Source of the DNA: an uncultured Muribaculaceae bacterium
Lineage (GTDB): Bacteria > Bacteroidota > Bacteroidia > Bacteroidales > Muribaculaceae
DNA: 64,000 bases
Assembly (NCBI GenBank): GCA_910588065.1
Contig: CAJUPZ010000012.1
Span: forward strand, 1-64,000
Direction of reading: 5' to 3'
In this document: positions 18,041 through 27,320 of the stretch, in pieces
How positions within the stretch are numbered: position 1 is the first letter of the stretch
Layout of the letters: every line of letters starts with the position of its first letter
Made by a program: the position numbers and the translations under genes
Notes under the pieces: model-generated
What the model saw: the letters and a program-made list of their open reading frames with translations, nothing else
Told to the model about the DNA's origin: nothing
Database searches by the model: none

Positions 18041-18835
18041 ATGGTAAATTTTTCTCTTGAAGGAAAAGTGGCGCTCGTCACCGGTGCCGCATACGGAATA
18101 GGACTCGCCATTGCCCAGGCATTTGCCGAGGCAGGTGCAAAGATTGTTTTCAACTGCTCGCGTCAGGAAACTGTTGACCGCGGACTCAAGGCATACAAGG
18201 AGCTCGGCATAGACGCCAAAGGCTATCTGTGTGATGTCACTGATGAGGCAGCTGTCAAGGCTATGGTCGAGGATATCGAGAAGACTGTCGGCACAATAGA
18301 TATCCTTGTGAACAACGCCGGCATTATCAAGCGCATACCGATGGAGGAGATGGCTGTGGATGAATTCCGCAAGGTTATAGACATAGACCTCGTGGGTCCC
18401 TTCATCTGCGCCAAGGCTGTCATACCAGGCATGATACGCAAGGGCCACGGCAAAATAATAAATATATGCTCGATGATGAGCGAACTCGGCCGCGAGACAG
18501 TGAGCGCTTATGCCTCAGCCAAGGGTGGCCTGAAGATGCTTACACGCAATATCTGCTCCGAGTACGGCGAGCACAACATTCAGTGCAATGCCATTGGCCC
18601 GGGCTACATAGCCACCGAGCAGACCGCGCCGCTGCGCGAGCGTCAGGCCGACGGCAGCCGTCATCCTTTCGACTCGTTCATCATCTCCAAGACTCCGGCG
18701 GCCCGCTGGGGCAAGCCTGAGGATCTGATGGGTCCGGCTGTGTTCCTCGCATCCGATGCCTCTGACTTTGTGAATGGCCACATACTGTATGTTGACGGCG
18801 GCATTCTTGCTTACATAGGCAAACAACCGAAGTGA
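18041..18835 (+). CDS. kduD: 2-dehydro-3-deoxy-D-gluconate 5-dehydrogenase-type SDR
   Basis: 264-residue cytoplasmic short-chain dehydrogenase. The Rossmann motif TGAAYGIG, NNAG, a catalytic Ser in INICSMMSELG and YASAK (Tyr/Lys) are all present. The sequence is of the KduD/gluconate 5-dehydrogenase type, which interconverts 2,5-diketo-3-deoxygluconate and 2-keto-3-deoxygluconate (KDG) with NAD(P)H. The context supports KduD over gluconate 5-dehydrogenase: kdgK, eda and kduI are in the same operon. Its stop overlaps the start of the permease gene by one base. Confidence 0.92.
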   Translation: MVNFSLEGKVALVTGAAYGIGLAIAQAFAEAGAKIVFNCSRQETVDRGLKAYKELGIDAKGYLCDVTDEAAVKAMVEDIEKTVGTIDILVNNAGIIKRIPMEEMAVDEFRKVIDIDLVGPFICAKAVIPGMIRKGHGKIINICSMMSELGRETVSAYASAKGGLKMLTRNICSEYGEHNIQCNAIGPGYIATEQTAPLRERQADGSRHPFDSFIISKTPAARWGKPEDLMGPAVFLASDASDFVNGHILYVDGGILAYIGKQPK

Positions 18836-20256
18836 TGGAAGGTGTATTCAGCTACATAATAGGTCTCGGCGCCGCTGTGATGATGCCGGTGATATTCACC
18901 GTGCTCGGCATGTGCATCGGCATTCGGTTCAGCGACGCGCTCAAGAGCGGCCTCAAAGTGGGTGTGGGTTTCGTCGGGCTGTCGATAGTGACAGCGCTGC
19001 TCACCTCCGCGCTCGGCCCCGCGCTTGACTCGGTGGTGGATATCTACCACCTTCAGCTGAGGGTTTTTGACATGGGTTGGCCCGCGGCGGCGTCAGTGGC
19101 ATACAACACAGCTGTAGGTGCGCTTATTATCCCGGTGTGCCTCGGTGTTAACATCCTCATGCTCTTCACCAAGACCACCCGCACTGTCAATATCGACCTG
19201 TGGAACTACTGGCACTTCGCATTCATCGGAGCGGTTATATACTTCGCTTCTGATTCGCTTGCCTGGGGATTTTTCGGCGCGATAGTGTGCTACATCATCA
19301 CCCTTATCATTGCCGACATGACCGCCAAGAAGTTTCAGGGATTCTACAAGGATATGGACGGAATATCCATACCGCAGCCCTTCTGCGCCGGATTTGTGCC
19401 CTTTGCGTGGGCCATCAACAAAGGGCTTGACAAAATCCCCGCCATCGGCAGGCTGGAGATTGATGCGGAGGGTATGAAAAAGAAGTTTGGCCTGATGGGC
19501 GAGCCGCTTTTTCTCGGAGTGGTTGTCGGCATAGCTATCGGTTGCCTGTCATGCACCTCTTTCAGTGAAATAGTTTCCGATATACCGAGGATTCTCGGGC
19601 TCGGAATCAAGATGGGTGCGGTGATGGAGCTGATACCCAGGGTGACAGGTCTGTTCATCGAGGGTCTCAAACCCATCAGCGATGCCACCCGCAGCCTTAT
19701 AGCAAGGCGCTTCAAGGGTGCTGACGGTCTGAGCATCGGCATGAGTCCGGCGCTTGTCATCGGTCATCCTACAACCCTTGTTGTGTCGCTGCTTCTCATA
19801 CCGGTGTCGCTTGTGCTGGCGGTGATACTCCCGGGCAACCAGTTTCTGCCGCTCGCATCACTTGCCGGAATGTTCTATGTGTTCCCCCTTGTGCTGCCCT
19901 TCACAAAGGGCAATGTGCTCAAAACATTCATAGTGGGACTTGTGGTGCTGGTTCTCGGCCTGTATATGGTCACCAACCTCGCCGGATGGTTTTCTCTCGC
20001 GGCTAATGATGTCTATGCGGCTACCGGCGACTCCGCCGTGGCTATACCGGAGGGTTTCAGCGGAGGCAGCCTTGATTTTGCAGGCAGCCCCCTCGCATGG
20101 ACAATATTCCAGCTTGTGCATAATCTGAAATGGATAGGCAGCGGATTGCTTGTCGCCGGCACAATGGCTCTTATGTGGTGGAACCGTGTGCATATACTCA
20201 GAAATGAGCGTGCTATGATTGAGGCAGGCTCCACTGAAATACAGACAACAGAATGA
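18835..20256 (+). CDS. PTS galactitol-type EIIC permease, orphan
   Basis: 473-residue polytopic membrane protein of the galactitol-specific EIIC family. Characteristic stretches include MPVIFTVLGMCIGIRFSDAL, NTAVGALIIPVCLGVNI and IPRVTGLFIEGLKPIS, among roughly ten to twelve hydrophobic segments. A PTS permease normally needs EIIA and EIIB to phosphorylate its substrate, but neither, nor HPr or EI, is encoded nearby. The gene lies between kduD and kdgK with a one-base overlap and an 17-bp gap, so it probably imports a deoxy-keto-uronate without phosphorylation, with KdgK phosphorylating afterwards. I chose ATG 18835; a GTG one codon earlier is possible. Confidence 0.88.
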   Translation: MEGVFSYIIGLGAAVMMPVIFTVLGMCIGIRFSDALKSGLKVGVGFVGLSIVTALLTSALGPALDSVVDIYHLQLRVFDMGWPAAASVAYNTAVGALIIPVCLGVNILMLFTKTTRTVNIDLWNYWHFAFIGAVIYFASDSLAWGFFGAIVCYIITLIIADMTAKKFQGFYKDMDGISIPQPFCAGFVPFAWAINKGLDKIPAIGRLEIDAEGMKKKFGLMGEPLFLGVVVGIAIGCLSCTSFSEIVSDIPRILGLGIKMGAVMELIPRVTGLFIEGLKPISDATRSLIARRFKGADGLSIGMSPALVIGHPTTLVVSLLLIPVSLVLAVILPGNQFLPLASLAGMFYVFPLVLPFTKGNVLKTFIVGLVVLVLGLYMVTNLAGWFSLAANDVYAATGDSAVAIPEGFSGGSLDFAGSPLAWTIFQLVHNLKWIGSGLLVAGTMALMWWNRVHILRNERAMIEAGSTEIQTTE

Positions 20257-20273
20257 TTTAAAAGAATATAAGG

Positions 20274-21293
20274 ATGAAAATAATAACTCTTGGAGAGATA
20301 ATGCTCCGTCTGTCACCGGCAGGATGCAACCGCTTTGTGCAGGTTGATTCCTTTGACGTGATATGGGGCGGCGGCGAGGCCAATGTGGCCGTGAGCTGCG
20401 CCAACTACGGCCATGACGCTTATTTTGTGAGCAAACTGCCTTCGCATGAGATAGGTCAGGCGGCTGTGAACGCACTCAGACGCTACGGAGTGCATACAGA
20501 CTATATTGCCCGTGGCGGCAACCGTGTGGGTATATACTATTGTGAGACCGGCGCGTCGATGCGCCCCTCCAAAGTGATATACGACCGTGCCGGCTCTGCC
20601 ATAGCTGAGGCTCTGCCCGAGGATTTTGACTTCGACGCAATTATGGAAGGAGCCGACTGGTTTCACTGGAGCGGCATAACCCCTGCCATAAGCGACAATG
20701 CTGCCGAGCTGACACGCCTTGCCTGCGAGGCCGCTAAGCGTCACGGCGTGACTGTGAGCTGCGACCTGAATTTCCGCAAAAAGCTGTGGACAAGCGCAAA
20801 AGCCCAGAGCATAATGCGCCCGCTGATGCAGTATGTCGATGTGTGCATCGGCAATGAGGAGGATGCCGAGCTGTGCCTCGGATTCAAGCCGGCGGCCGAT
20901 GTTGAGGGCGGAGTCACCGACGCTGAGGGCTACAAAGGCATATTCAAGGCAATGGCCGAGGAATTCGGCTTCAAATATGTTGCCTCCACTCTCCGCGAAT
21001 CCTTCTCGGCAACCCACAACGGTTGGAAAGCGATGATTTACAACGGCAAGGAGTTTTATCAGAGCAAGCGCTACGACATCAATCCTATCATAGACCGCGT
21101 TGGCGGCGGCGACTCATTTTCGGGCGGCCTGATACATGGACTGCTGACAATGGATTCACAGGGCGAGGCTCTGGAGTTTGCAGTTGCAGCCTCAGCCCTG
21201 AAGCACACTGTGCCGGGCGATTTCAACCTTGTGACAGCCGATGAGGTGAAGGCTCTTGCCGGAGGCTCGGCCAACGGACGTGTTCAAAGATAA
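20274..21293 (+). CDS. kdgK: 2-keto-3-deoxygluconate kinase, PfkB family
   Basis: 339-residue cytoplasmic sugar kinase that turns KDG into KDPG with ATP. PfkB hallmarks are MKIITLGEIMLRLSP at the start, GGGEANVAVSCANYG (first signature) and DRVGGGDSFSGGLIHGLL near residue 285, which holds the catalytic Asp of the GxGD motif and the anion hole. Length and motifs match KdgK. It sits between the permease and eda in a row of genes with almost no gaps. Kinase action here would replace the phosphorylation lost by using a PTS-type permease without its partners. Confidence 0.93.
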   Translation: MKIITLGEIMLRLSPAGCNRFVQVDSFDVIWGGGEANVAVSCANYGHDAYFVSKLPSHEIGQAAVNALRRYGVHTDYIARGGNRVGIYYCETGASMRPSKVIYDRAGSAIAEALPEDFDFDAIMEGADWFHWSGITPAISDNAAELTRLACEAAKRHGVTVSCDLNFRKKLWTSAKAQSIMRPLMQYVDVCIGNEEDAELCLGFKPAADVEGGVTDAEGYKGIFKAMAEEFGFKYVASTLRESFSATHNGWKAMIYNGKEFYQSKRYDINPIIDRVGGGDSFSGGLIHGLLTMDSQGEALEFAVAASALKHTVPGDFNLVTADEVKALAGGSANGRVQR

Positions 21294-21300
21294 CAAAGAT

Positions 21301-21969
21301 ATGGCAAGATTTGACAAGATATCAGTATTAAACAAGATAGCGCAGGCTCCGATGGTGCCTGTGTTCTACCACAGCGATGCCGCCACGGCGTGCAGCGTTG
21401 TGAAGGCCTGCTATGACGGCGGGGTGAGAGCGTTTGAGTTTACAAACCGCGGAGATTTCGCCCATGAGGTTTTTGCGCAGGTGGTGAAATATGCCGCTGC
21501 CGAGTGTCCCGATATGGCTGTAGGTGTCGGCTCGGTGGTTGACCCCGCAACAGCCTCGCTGTTTATCCAGAACGGAGCCTGCTTTGTGGTAGGCCCGATG
21601 TTCAATCCGGCAGTGGCAGCCGTGTGCAACCGCCGTGGCGTGCCATACACCCCCGGATGCGGCACCGTAACCGAGGTGGGCAATGCCCAGGAGGCCGGCT
21701 GCGACCTGTGCAAGGTGTTTCCCGGCGATGTGCTCGGCCCGAAATTTGTCAAGGGACTGATGGCGCCCATGCCCTGGAGCCGTCTGATGGTTACAGGCGG
21801 GGTCGAGCCCACAGAGGAAAATCTCACAGCCTGGTTCCGCGCCGGAGTGTTCTGCGTGGGGATGGGCTCGAAACTGTTTCCCAAAGATCGTGTTGCTGCC
21901 GGCGACTGGCAGTATATCACTGAAAAATGCGAATATTCACTTAAAATAATATCAGATATAAGAAAATGA
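21301..21969 (+). CDS. eda: KDPG/4-hydroxy-2-oxoglutarate aldolase
   Basis: 222-residue cytoplasmic class I aldolase that splits KDPG into pyruvate and glyceraldehyde 3-phosphate. The Schiff-base lysine is in CDLCKVFPGD, the Glu in AFEFTNRGD, and the phosphate-binding end in VTGGVEPTEENL. ATG 21301 (MARFDKIS) was chosen. An in-frame start at 21256 would lie inside kdgK and adds no family sequence. The gene ends in ATGA shared with kduI (4-bp overlap), which suggests translational coupling. Confidence 0.94.
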   Translation: MARFDKISVLNKIAQAPMVPVFYHSDAATACSVVKACYDGGVRAFEFTNRGDFAHEVFAQVVKYAAAECPDMAVGVGSVVDPATASLFIQNGACFVVGPMFNPAVAAVCNRRGVPYTPGCGTVTEVGNAQEAGCDLCKVFPGDVLGPKFVKGLMAPMPWSRLMVTGGVEPTEENLTAWFRAGVFCVGMGSKLFPKDRVAAGDWQYITEKCEYSLKIISDIRK

Positions 21970-22886
21970 ACAGGATACTACTTTCTGTCGCTGCCCTTGC
22001 AATGGCAGTTGCGGCAACCGCACAGACCTCATACACAGTGCAGCGCGCGTGCCACCCCGATGATGTGAAGGGCTACGACACCGAGCAGCTGCGCAAGCAT
22101 TTCATGATGGGCAATGTGATGGAGGAGAATAAAATCAATCTCACATACTCGATGTACGACCGTCTGATATTCGGCGGTGTTGTGCCTGTCGGTAAAACTG
22201 TGGTTCTTGAGACAATCGACCCCCTCAAGGCTGAGTATTTTCTCGAACGCAGGGAGCTCGGGGTTATCAATGTTGGCGGCGACGGCATTGTGAGTGTCGA
22301 CGGTAAGGACTATGAGCTGCATTTTAAGGATGCGCTGTATGTGGGCCGCGGCAACAAGCAGGTGACATTCCGCTCCAAGGATGCCTCAAATCCCGCAAAG
22401 TTCTATATAAACTCAACTCCTGCCCACAAGGCATACAAGACACAGCTTGTGACAATCGACGGCCGCAAGGGTTCGCTGAAAGCCAACAGCTTCGCCGCCG
22501 GCAAGATGGAGGACAGCAACGACAGGGTAATCAATCAGCTGATTGTGTCGAATGTGCTTCAGGAGGGACCCTGCCAGCTGCAGATGGGACTTACAGAGCT
22601 GAAGCCCGGCTCGGTGTGGAACACCATGCCCGCGCACACTCACGACCGCCGAGTTGAGGCATACTTCTATTTCAATGTGCCCCAGGGCAATGCGATTTGC
22701 CACCTGATGGGCGAGCCTCAGCAGGAGCGCCTTGTATGGCTTCAGAACGAGCAGGCCATCATGTCGCCCGAATGGTCCATCCATGCGGCTGCCGGTACCT
22801 CAAACTATATGTTTATATGGGGTATGGGCGGCGAGAATCTTGACTATGGCGACATGGACAAGATTTCATACACTGAAATGCGCTGA
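21966..22886 (+). CDS. kduI: 5-keto-4-deoxyuronate isomerase with a signal peptide
   Basis: 306 residues. After an N-terminal segment MNRILLSVAALAMAVAATAQ, which reads as a cleavable Sec signal ending in ATA-Q, comes a full KduI: NKINLTYSMYDRLIFGGV, PAHTHDRRVEAYFYF and WSIHAAAGTSNYMFIWGMGGEN. The zinc ligands are the HTH pair, the Glu five residues later, and the His of SIHAA. The enzyme converts 4-deoxy-5-keto-uronate to 2,5-diketo-3-deoxygluconate. Most described KduI proteins are cytoplasmic. Here export to the periplasm would place it beside the envelope GH88 enzyme. It is the last gene of the operon. Confidence 0.93.
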   Translation: MNRILLSVAALAMAVAATAQTSYTVQRACHPDDVKGYDTEQLRKHFMMGNVMEENKINLTYSMYDRLIFGGVVPVGKTVVLETIDPLKAEYFLERRELGVINVGGDGIVSVDGKDYELHFKDALYVGRGNKQVTFRSKDASNPAKFYINSTPAHKAYKTQLVTIDGRKGSLKANSFAAGKMEDSNDRVINQLIVSNVLQEGPCQLQMGLTELKPGSVWNTMPAHTHDRRVEAYFYFNVPQGNAICHLMGEPQQERLVWLQNEQAIMSPEWSIHAAAGTSNYMFIWGMGGENLDYGDMDKISYTEMR

Positions 22887-22903
22887 TTTTTCGATAGCTG
22901 CAT

Positions 22904-22938
22904 AAAAAGGGGAGGCGCCTTGAGCGTCTCCTTTTTTT
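22904..22938 (+). terminator. Rho-independent terminator after kduI
   Basis: Inverted arms AAAAAGGGGAGGCG and CGTCTCCTTTTTTT, allowing G-T pairs, with a short loop, ending in a T run. It lies 17 bp after the kduI stop. The A/T symmetry could also serve the convergent helicase gene, which ends at 22949. Confidence 0.75.
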
Positions 22939-22948
22939 ATGTGGATTA

Positions 22949-25900
22949 TCAAACCGCGTCCCCGCAGATGCTGTCGAGCACCTGTTCCGGATTTTCAATC
23001 CAGTCGACCACCCAGATACGCTGTATCTCCCAGCCGAGCCTGTTGAGAACAGCCGGAATTGTTACCTCGCGGTCGCGCACCGTGGGGAGCGACCGGTAGT
23101 TGCGTCCGTCAAGAATAAGTCCTTTTTTATACACAGCGGGGTTTTCGGGGTCGGCAATGGCAATATCAATTTTGAAAGAGCTGCGGCCGACATTCGTCTT
23201 TACCTCAAGGCCTCTCCGGCGGAGCCCGGAGGCGATATCCTCTACAACTGAATCTTTCGAGGCGTCATCATTCTGTTGCTGCTGAGGCAGAATGCCGCTT
23301 TGTGCGAAATCAAGGAATCCGCGCAGCGCCTTAACTCCGGCAGACCACTTGCCCTCGGTGGGTATATGGTGGGGTTTGAGCGAGCTGAACACCACCATCT
23401 CCTCGCGTGCTCGCGACACAGCCACGTTGAGCCGGCGCTCGCCGCCGGACATATTGAGCGGGCCGAAATTGAGCAACACATTGCCGTTTTTATCAGGCCC
23501 GTAACCGATTGAGAAAATGATGAGGTCGCGTTCATCGCCCTGCACATTCTCGAGATTTTTGACAAACAGGGGTTCCTCGCAGCTGTCAAGTTTCATGCGC
23601 ACATCTTTTTTGCGCTGCAGCTTATCGTTGAGAATATCCTCTATAAGGTTGCTCTGCATCTTGGAAAACGCGATTATGCCTATGGAGGGCAGCTCATCGG
23701 CATCGGTAGACTCCACACGGTTAATCACATAGTCGACAACAGCTTCGGCTTCTATGGCATTTGTGCGCGAACGACCCACATCATAAATGCCTTCGGGGTC
23801 TATGACAGACACCTTCTGCTCAGCATCATTATTGCTTGGGAAGGTAAGCAGGCGATTGTTGTAGAACGCGCTGTTTGAGAAAGCTATCAGGCTTTCGTGG
23901 CGCGAGCGGTAGTGGCGCGACAGGTAGTGGGAGGGGAGTCCGAGGTCTATGCAGTCCTCAAGTATGGAGTCGGCATCGGATTTCTCGTCATAATCATCAA
24001 GGGCGTATCCGCGCGACTGGAAAAATCGCGTCGGCGGCAGCTGCCTGGGGTCGCCCACAACAATGGTGGCGCCGCCACGGGCAATGGCACCTACGGCGTC
24101 GGGCGTCTCCATCTGAGAGGCTTCGTCGAAAATAACGAGGTCAAAGAGGCCGGATTTGAGTTCCAGATATTGGGCGACGCTGAGGGGCGACATGAGCATA
24201 CATGGAAAAATCTTGCCGATTACCAAGTCAGCTTCGGCAATAATCTTGCGAAGCGACACAGCCCGGCCATTTGATATGGAGCGCCGTGCGAGGGTTGCGA
24301 ATTGATTCTTTTCTTCATCACTGAGATTGAGAGAGTGGATGTGGCGCCTCATGCCGTTCAACAGCTCTTTTTGTTGCCATTTCATGAACGCGTCGGCGGC
24401 GAGGGTGTACTGCTTCACCTTTTCCTCATGCAGCGTGCCGTGGAAACTGCGCAGACGGCTGTCAGTGTCCAGCGCGTTGTTTGCAAGGGTGTGATAGTAG
24501 GCTGATACGGTGGATTTTGCTGTTTCTTCGGCTGAGTGGCCGTTGAGGTAGTGGGCCATTATGCCGGGTTCGTTGTAGCTGTCGATGGTATGGTATTTTT
24601 CGGAGAACTGATACCACCGTCGCAGCTCACTCAATGAGGACTTCCATCTTTCAATGGTCTTTTCAAGCTCTTCGGCGCTGCATGTCCTTGCATCGGGGGC
24701 GAGGGCGAGTGAGTCAAACTCTTTCCACAGCGGGGATGAGTGCAATATCTCCTCTACCGATTTTTTACGGAACCAGCGGTTGAGCAGCCCGGTTGCTTTC
24801 TTGCGCGCGTTTGCTATAGCCTGAGGCAGCGCCGGGATTATCTCGGTGATGCGTTTTTGGTTCTCTACAGTATTCTGTGTGGGATAAAGCCCGAAAAGGC
24901 CTGATTCGGAAGGGTGCTTGCCAAGCAGCCGGGTCACAACATCAAGCGAGGCAATCTCATCGCAAAGGGTGGTGATGTCGGATGGCGCGAAACCGCCCAT
25001 ATTCTCGTATGAGAAGGCAAGCCCTTCATATTTATTGGCAATGTATCGGCAAATAATGTCGTAGAGCGACATATCATGCTGCCGTTCGGCGTGGATGGCG
25101 TCGGTAATGCTGCTGAGCACCCCCTGGATGTATCGCAGGTTGTCGGCATACCGTTGGCCTTCCGGGTCGTTGGCCATCAGTGTGTCCGGTGATTTTTCAA
25201 AAAGCGCCCTTGCGGCATCGAATTGGGCAAAGAAATCTTTTTTATTTGTTTTTGTGCCGTGGAGTTCAAGGCAGTACGGGCCGAGACCAATGTTTTCAAG
25301 GCGGGTGCGCACTACTTCGAGAGCGGCTTTCTTTTCAGCGACAAAGAGCACTCTCCTGCCGCTGTATATCATGTCGGCGATTATGTTGGTGATTGTCTGC
25401 GACTTGCCGGTGCCGGGAGGACCGTGGAGCACAAATGTTTTGCCGTTGTGGCATTCGGATATAGCCTCAAGCTGAGAGGAGTCGTATTCCACCGGCAGCA
25501 TGAGGGTTGACATAGCCTCGGCCTCTATCGCTGCGGGTGACACTTCAACCGGCCTGCCATCGTATTTGTTTTCCATCATGGCGTGGAGCAGCGGGTGGCG
25601 GTCAATCACCGCGCGGTGATTGTGTATGTCGCTCCACATCAGGTATTTGGTGAATGAGAATAGCCCGATGAATGAAATCTTTTTCACCACCCACCTGTTC
25701 CAGGCGTGGGTGTGTTTGTTGATTTCGGCAACATGGCTTTCAAAAATATCAAAGAGTTTCTTCCAGTCGTGGAATCCATTGTCATCCTCCGGTATGTTGT
25801 CGAGCTCCGGCATTGAGAGGCCGAACATCTGGCGCAGCATTTCAATGAGCGTGACGTTGATCATTGTGTCATCGTCGCGCAGGCGTACGGTGTATGACAG

Positions 25901-27313
25901 CGCTGTTTTCTTTACAATCTGAACCGGGATGAACAGCAGGGGTGCAATGTGAGGTTTGTTGTCGCTCATATCATACCACTCCAGCGCTCCTATTGTCACA
26001 AACAGGCTGTTTGTGCCGGTTTCCTCGAGCGATGTGCGTGCGGCGCGGTGAAGGTATTTGAGAATCTCCTCGGGCGATTCGCCCCCTTTTTCACCCACCA
26101 CTGCGTCAAGAATCTCCTCTTTCAGAAGGGTGATGATATTTTCAGGATTCTTTTCCTTGATAGCGGATATGTTGCGGCTTATGCGCACGTTGAGCATGGA
26201 GTTGCGGAGTGAAAGGTCCAGCAGCTTGCGCTCCCATGCTTCCAGACGGGTAGCATCGGCCGGGGTGAGGAAACCTCTGACATCGAATGATTCAATTGGC
26301 GGCAGATCCGCCGGACTGTTTGCCAGGGGGAGCGGGTTGATGTTGGCGGCTCTTGCTGCAGAGATGTCTATAAACATTTGGGGGCTGGACGCTTTGATGT
26401 TGTTGCGGGCAGTGCAGCAAGCTTCATATAGAGAGCAGTCGCCGGCCATCATGGTAGACTCAAAAGTGTAGATTCCGGTATCTTTCAGAATAATTTTTGA
26501 AAGCTTATTGGGGTCTGTTATGATGGGCTTGGAGGAGTAACGGTAATTGTTGAGCCATACACCCGGCATCACATGCCCGTTGATAATAACCATTACCGGC
26601 GACATATTTATACGCTCGAGGCACGCGCACATAAGCAGCGTCATATCAAGGCAATTGCCTTGACGGAAATGGCGTATGAGGTCCGGTGTCATAATTCTCT
26701 GGCCGTCGGCGTTCGGAGCGAAAACACCGGTAAGATACTTGATGTTTTCGGCAGATAGCGCTTCCCATACAGATTCCAGCTGAGCCTTGAACAGATCAGG
26801 ATCCTCCGTGTAGCCAACCATCGCGTATTCCGGATTTTTGCATTTGAGAATTTTGTTGGCGTTCGATACTATTTCAGATACGTATGAGTGATGCGGCATT
26901 ACAAAAGATGTCACATTCTGATATTTATCAATGTCCCACCGGAAATGGTTCCACGCCTGAATGGTGAGAGGCAGCCGGAGCATGGCGATTTCGCGCGAGT
27001 TTGTACGTACGGAAATGCCCAGTTCGGTATACACAGCTTCCGACAGAGCCAACAATCTGTCAATAGACGGGCTTATCTGCGAGGCATCAAGCACTTTCTC
27101 CTTGCCCGGCTCCAGCAGGTTTATTGTATACTTGGATTTGGGAAAATAGTAGCCTTCAACAGCAACTGTGATGTTGTTGAGTCTCTTGGCACCTGTGTTT
27201 TTGATTTTCAACAGGGCGCATACATTGTCACCATTGTGGATATTGGCATAGTTGACCGTATCGCAGTAGTCAACCGAAATTGTGATAGTCTGAAATTCTT
27301 GTACTTGAAGCAT
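22949..27313 (-). CDS. DUF4011-type SF1 helicase with C-terminal Vsr/DUF559-like nuclease, candidate Hhe-like defence protein
   Basis: 1454 residues, no signal peptide. The N-terminal region ends in a transglutaminase-like segment, GNCLDMTLLMCACLER (Cys near 221) ... NGHVMPGVWL (His near 247) ... ITDP (Asp near 267). Then comes the DUF4011 part (LEAWERKLLDLSLRNSMLN, about 355). Helicase motif I GPPGTGKSQ has its Lys near 637 and motif II is DEAS near 1063; VVGDPRQLPP follows, and late motifs are NVQGDERDLIIFSIGYG and RLNVAVSRAR. The last ~110 residues resemble PD-(D/E)XK/Vsr nucleases (KIDIAIAD, LILDGRNY, RDRE, LGWEIQRIWVVDW). The domain order matches the single-gene Hhe defence type. A role in phage defence is inferred. 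The gene stands alone with its own strong promoter. Confidence 0.87.
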   Translation of the reverse strand: MLQVQEFQTITISVDYCDTVNYANIHNGDNVCALLKIKNTGAKRLNNITVAVEGYYFPKSKYTINLLEPGKEKVLDASQISPSIDRLLALSEAVYTELGISVRTNSREIAMLRLPLTIQAWNHFRWDIDKYQNVTSFVMPHHSYVSEIVSNANKILKCKNPEYAMVGYTEDPDLFKAQLESVWEALSAENIKYLTGVFAPNADGQRIMTPDLIRHFRQGNCLDMTLLMCACLERINMSPVMVIINGHVMPGVWLNNYRYSSKPIITDPNKLSKIILKDTGIYTFESTMMAGDCSLYEACCTARNNIKASSPQMFIDISAARAANINPLPLANSPADLPPIESFDVRGFLTPADATRLEAWERKLLDLSLRNSMLNVRISRNISAIKEKNPENIITLLKEEILDAVVGEKGGESPEEILKYLHRAARTSLEETGTNSLFVTIGALEWYDMSDNKPHIAPLLFIPVQIVKKTALSYTVRLRDDDTMINVTLIEMLRQMFGLSMPELDNIPEDDNGFHDWKKLFDIFESHVAEINKHTHAWNRWVVKKISFIGLFSFTKYLMWSDIHNHRAVIDRHPLLHAMMENKYDGRPVEVSPAAIEAEAMSTLMLPVEYDSSQLEAISECHNGKTFVLHGPPGTGKSQTITNIIADMIYSGRRVLFVAEKKAALEVVRTRLENIGLGPYCLELHGTKTNKKDFFAQFDAARALFEKSPDTLMANDPEGQRYADNLRYIQGVLSSITDAIHAERQHDMSLYDIICRYIANKYEGLAFSYENMGGFAPSDITTLCDEIASLDVVTRLLGKHPSESGLFGLYPTQNTVENQKRITEIIPALPQAIANARKKATGLLNRWFRKKSVEEILHSSPLWKEFDSLALAPDARTCSAEELEKTIERWKSSLSELRRWYQFSEKYHTIDSYNEPGIMAHYLNGHSAEETAKSTVSAYYHTLANNALDTDSRLRSFHGTLHEEKVKQYTLAADAFMKWQQKELLNGMRRHIHSLNLSDEEKNQFATLARRSISNGRAVSLRKIIAEADLVIGKIFPCMLMSPLSVAQYLELKSGLFDLVIFDEASQMETPDAVGAIARGGATIVVGDPRQLPPTRFFQSRGYALDDYDEKSDADSILEDCIDLGLPSHYLSRHYRSRHESLIAFSNSAFYNNRLLTFPSNNDAEQKVSVIDPEGIYDVGRSRTNAIEAEAVVDYVINRVESTDADELPSIGIIAFSKMQSNLIEDILNDKLQRKKDVRMKLDSCEEPLFVKNLENVQGDERDLIIFSIGYGPDKNGNVLLNFGPLNMSGGERRLNVAVSRAREEMVVFSSLKPHHIPTEGKWSAGVKALRGFLDFAQSGILPQQQQNDDASKDSVVEDIASGLRRRGLEVKTNVGRSSFKIDIAIADPENPAVYKKGLILDGRNYRSLPTVRDREVTIPAVLNRLGWEIQRIWVVDWIENPEQVLDSICGDAV

Positions 27314-27320
27314 AGGGCTG

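Noticed and set aside
18835..20256. Complete galactitol PTS
   Set aside because: Only the IIC subunit is present; the neighbours are KduD and KdgK and not IIA or IIB.
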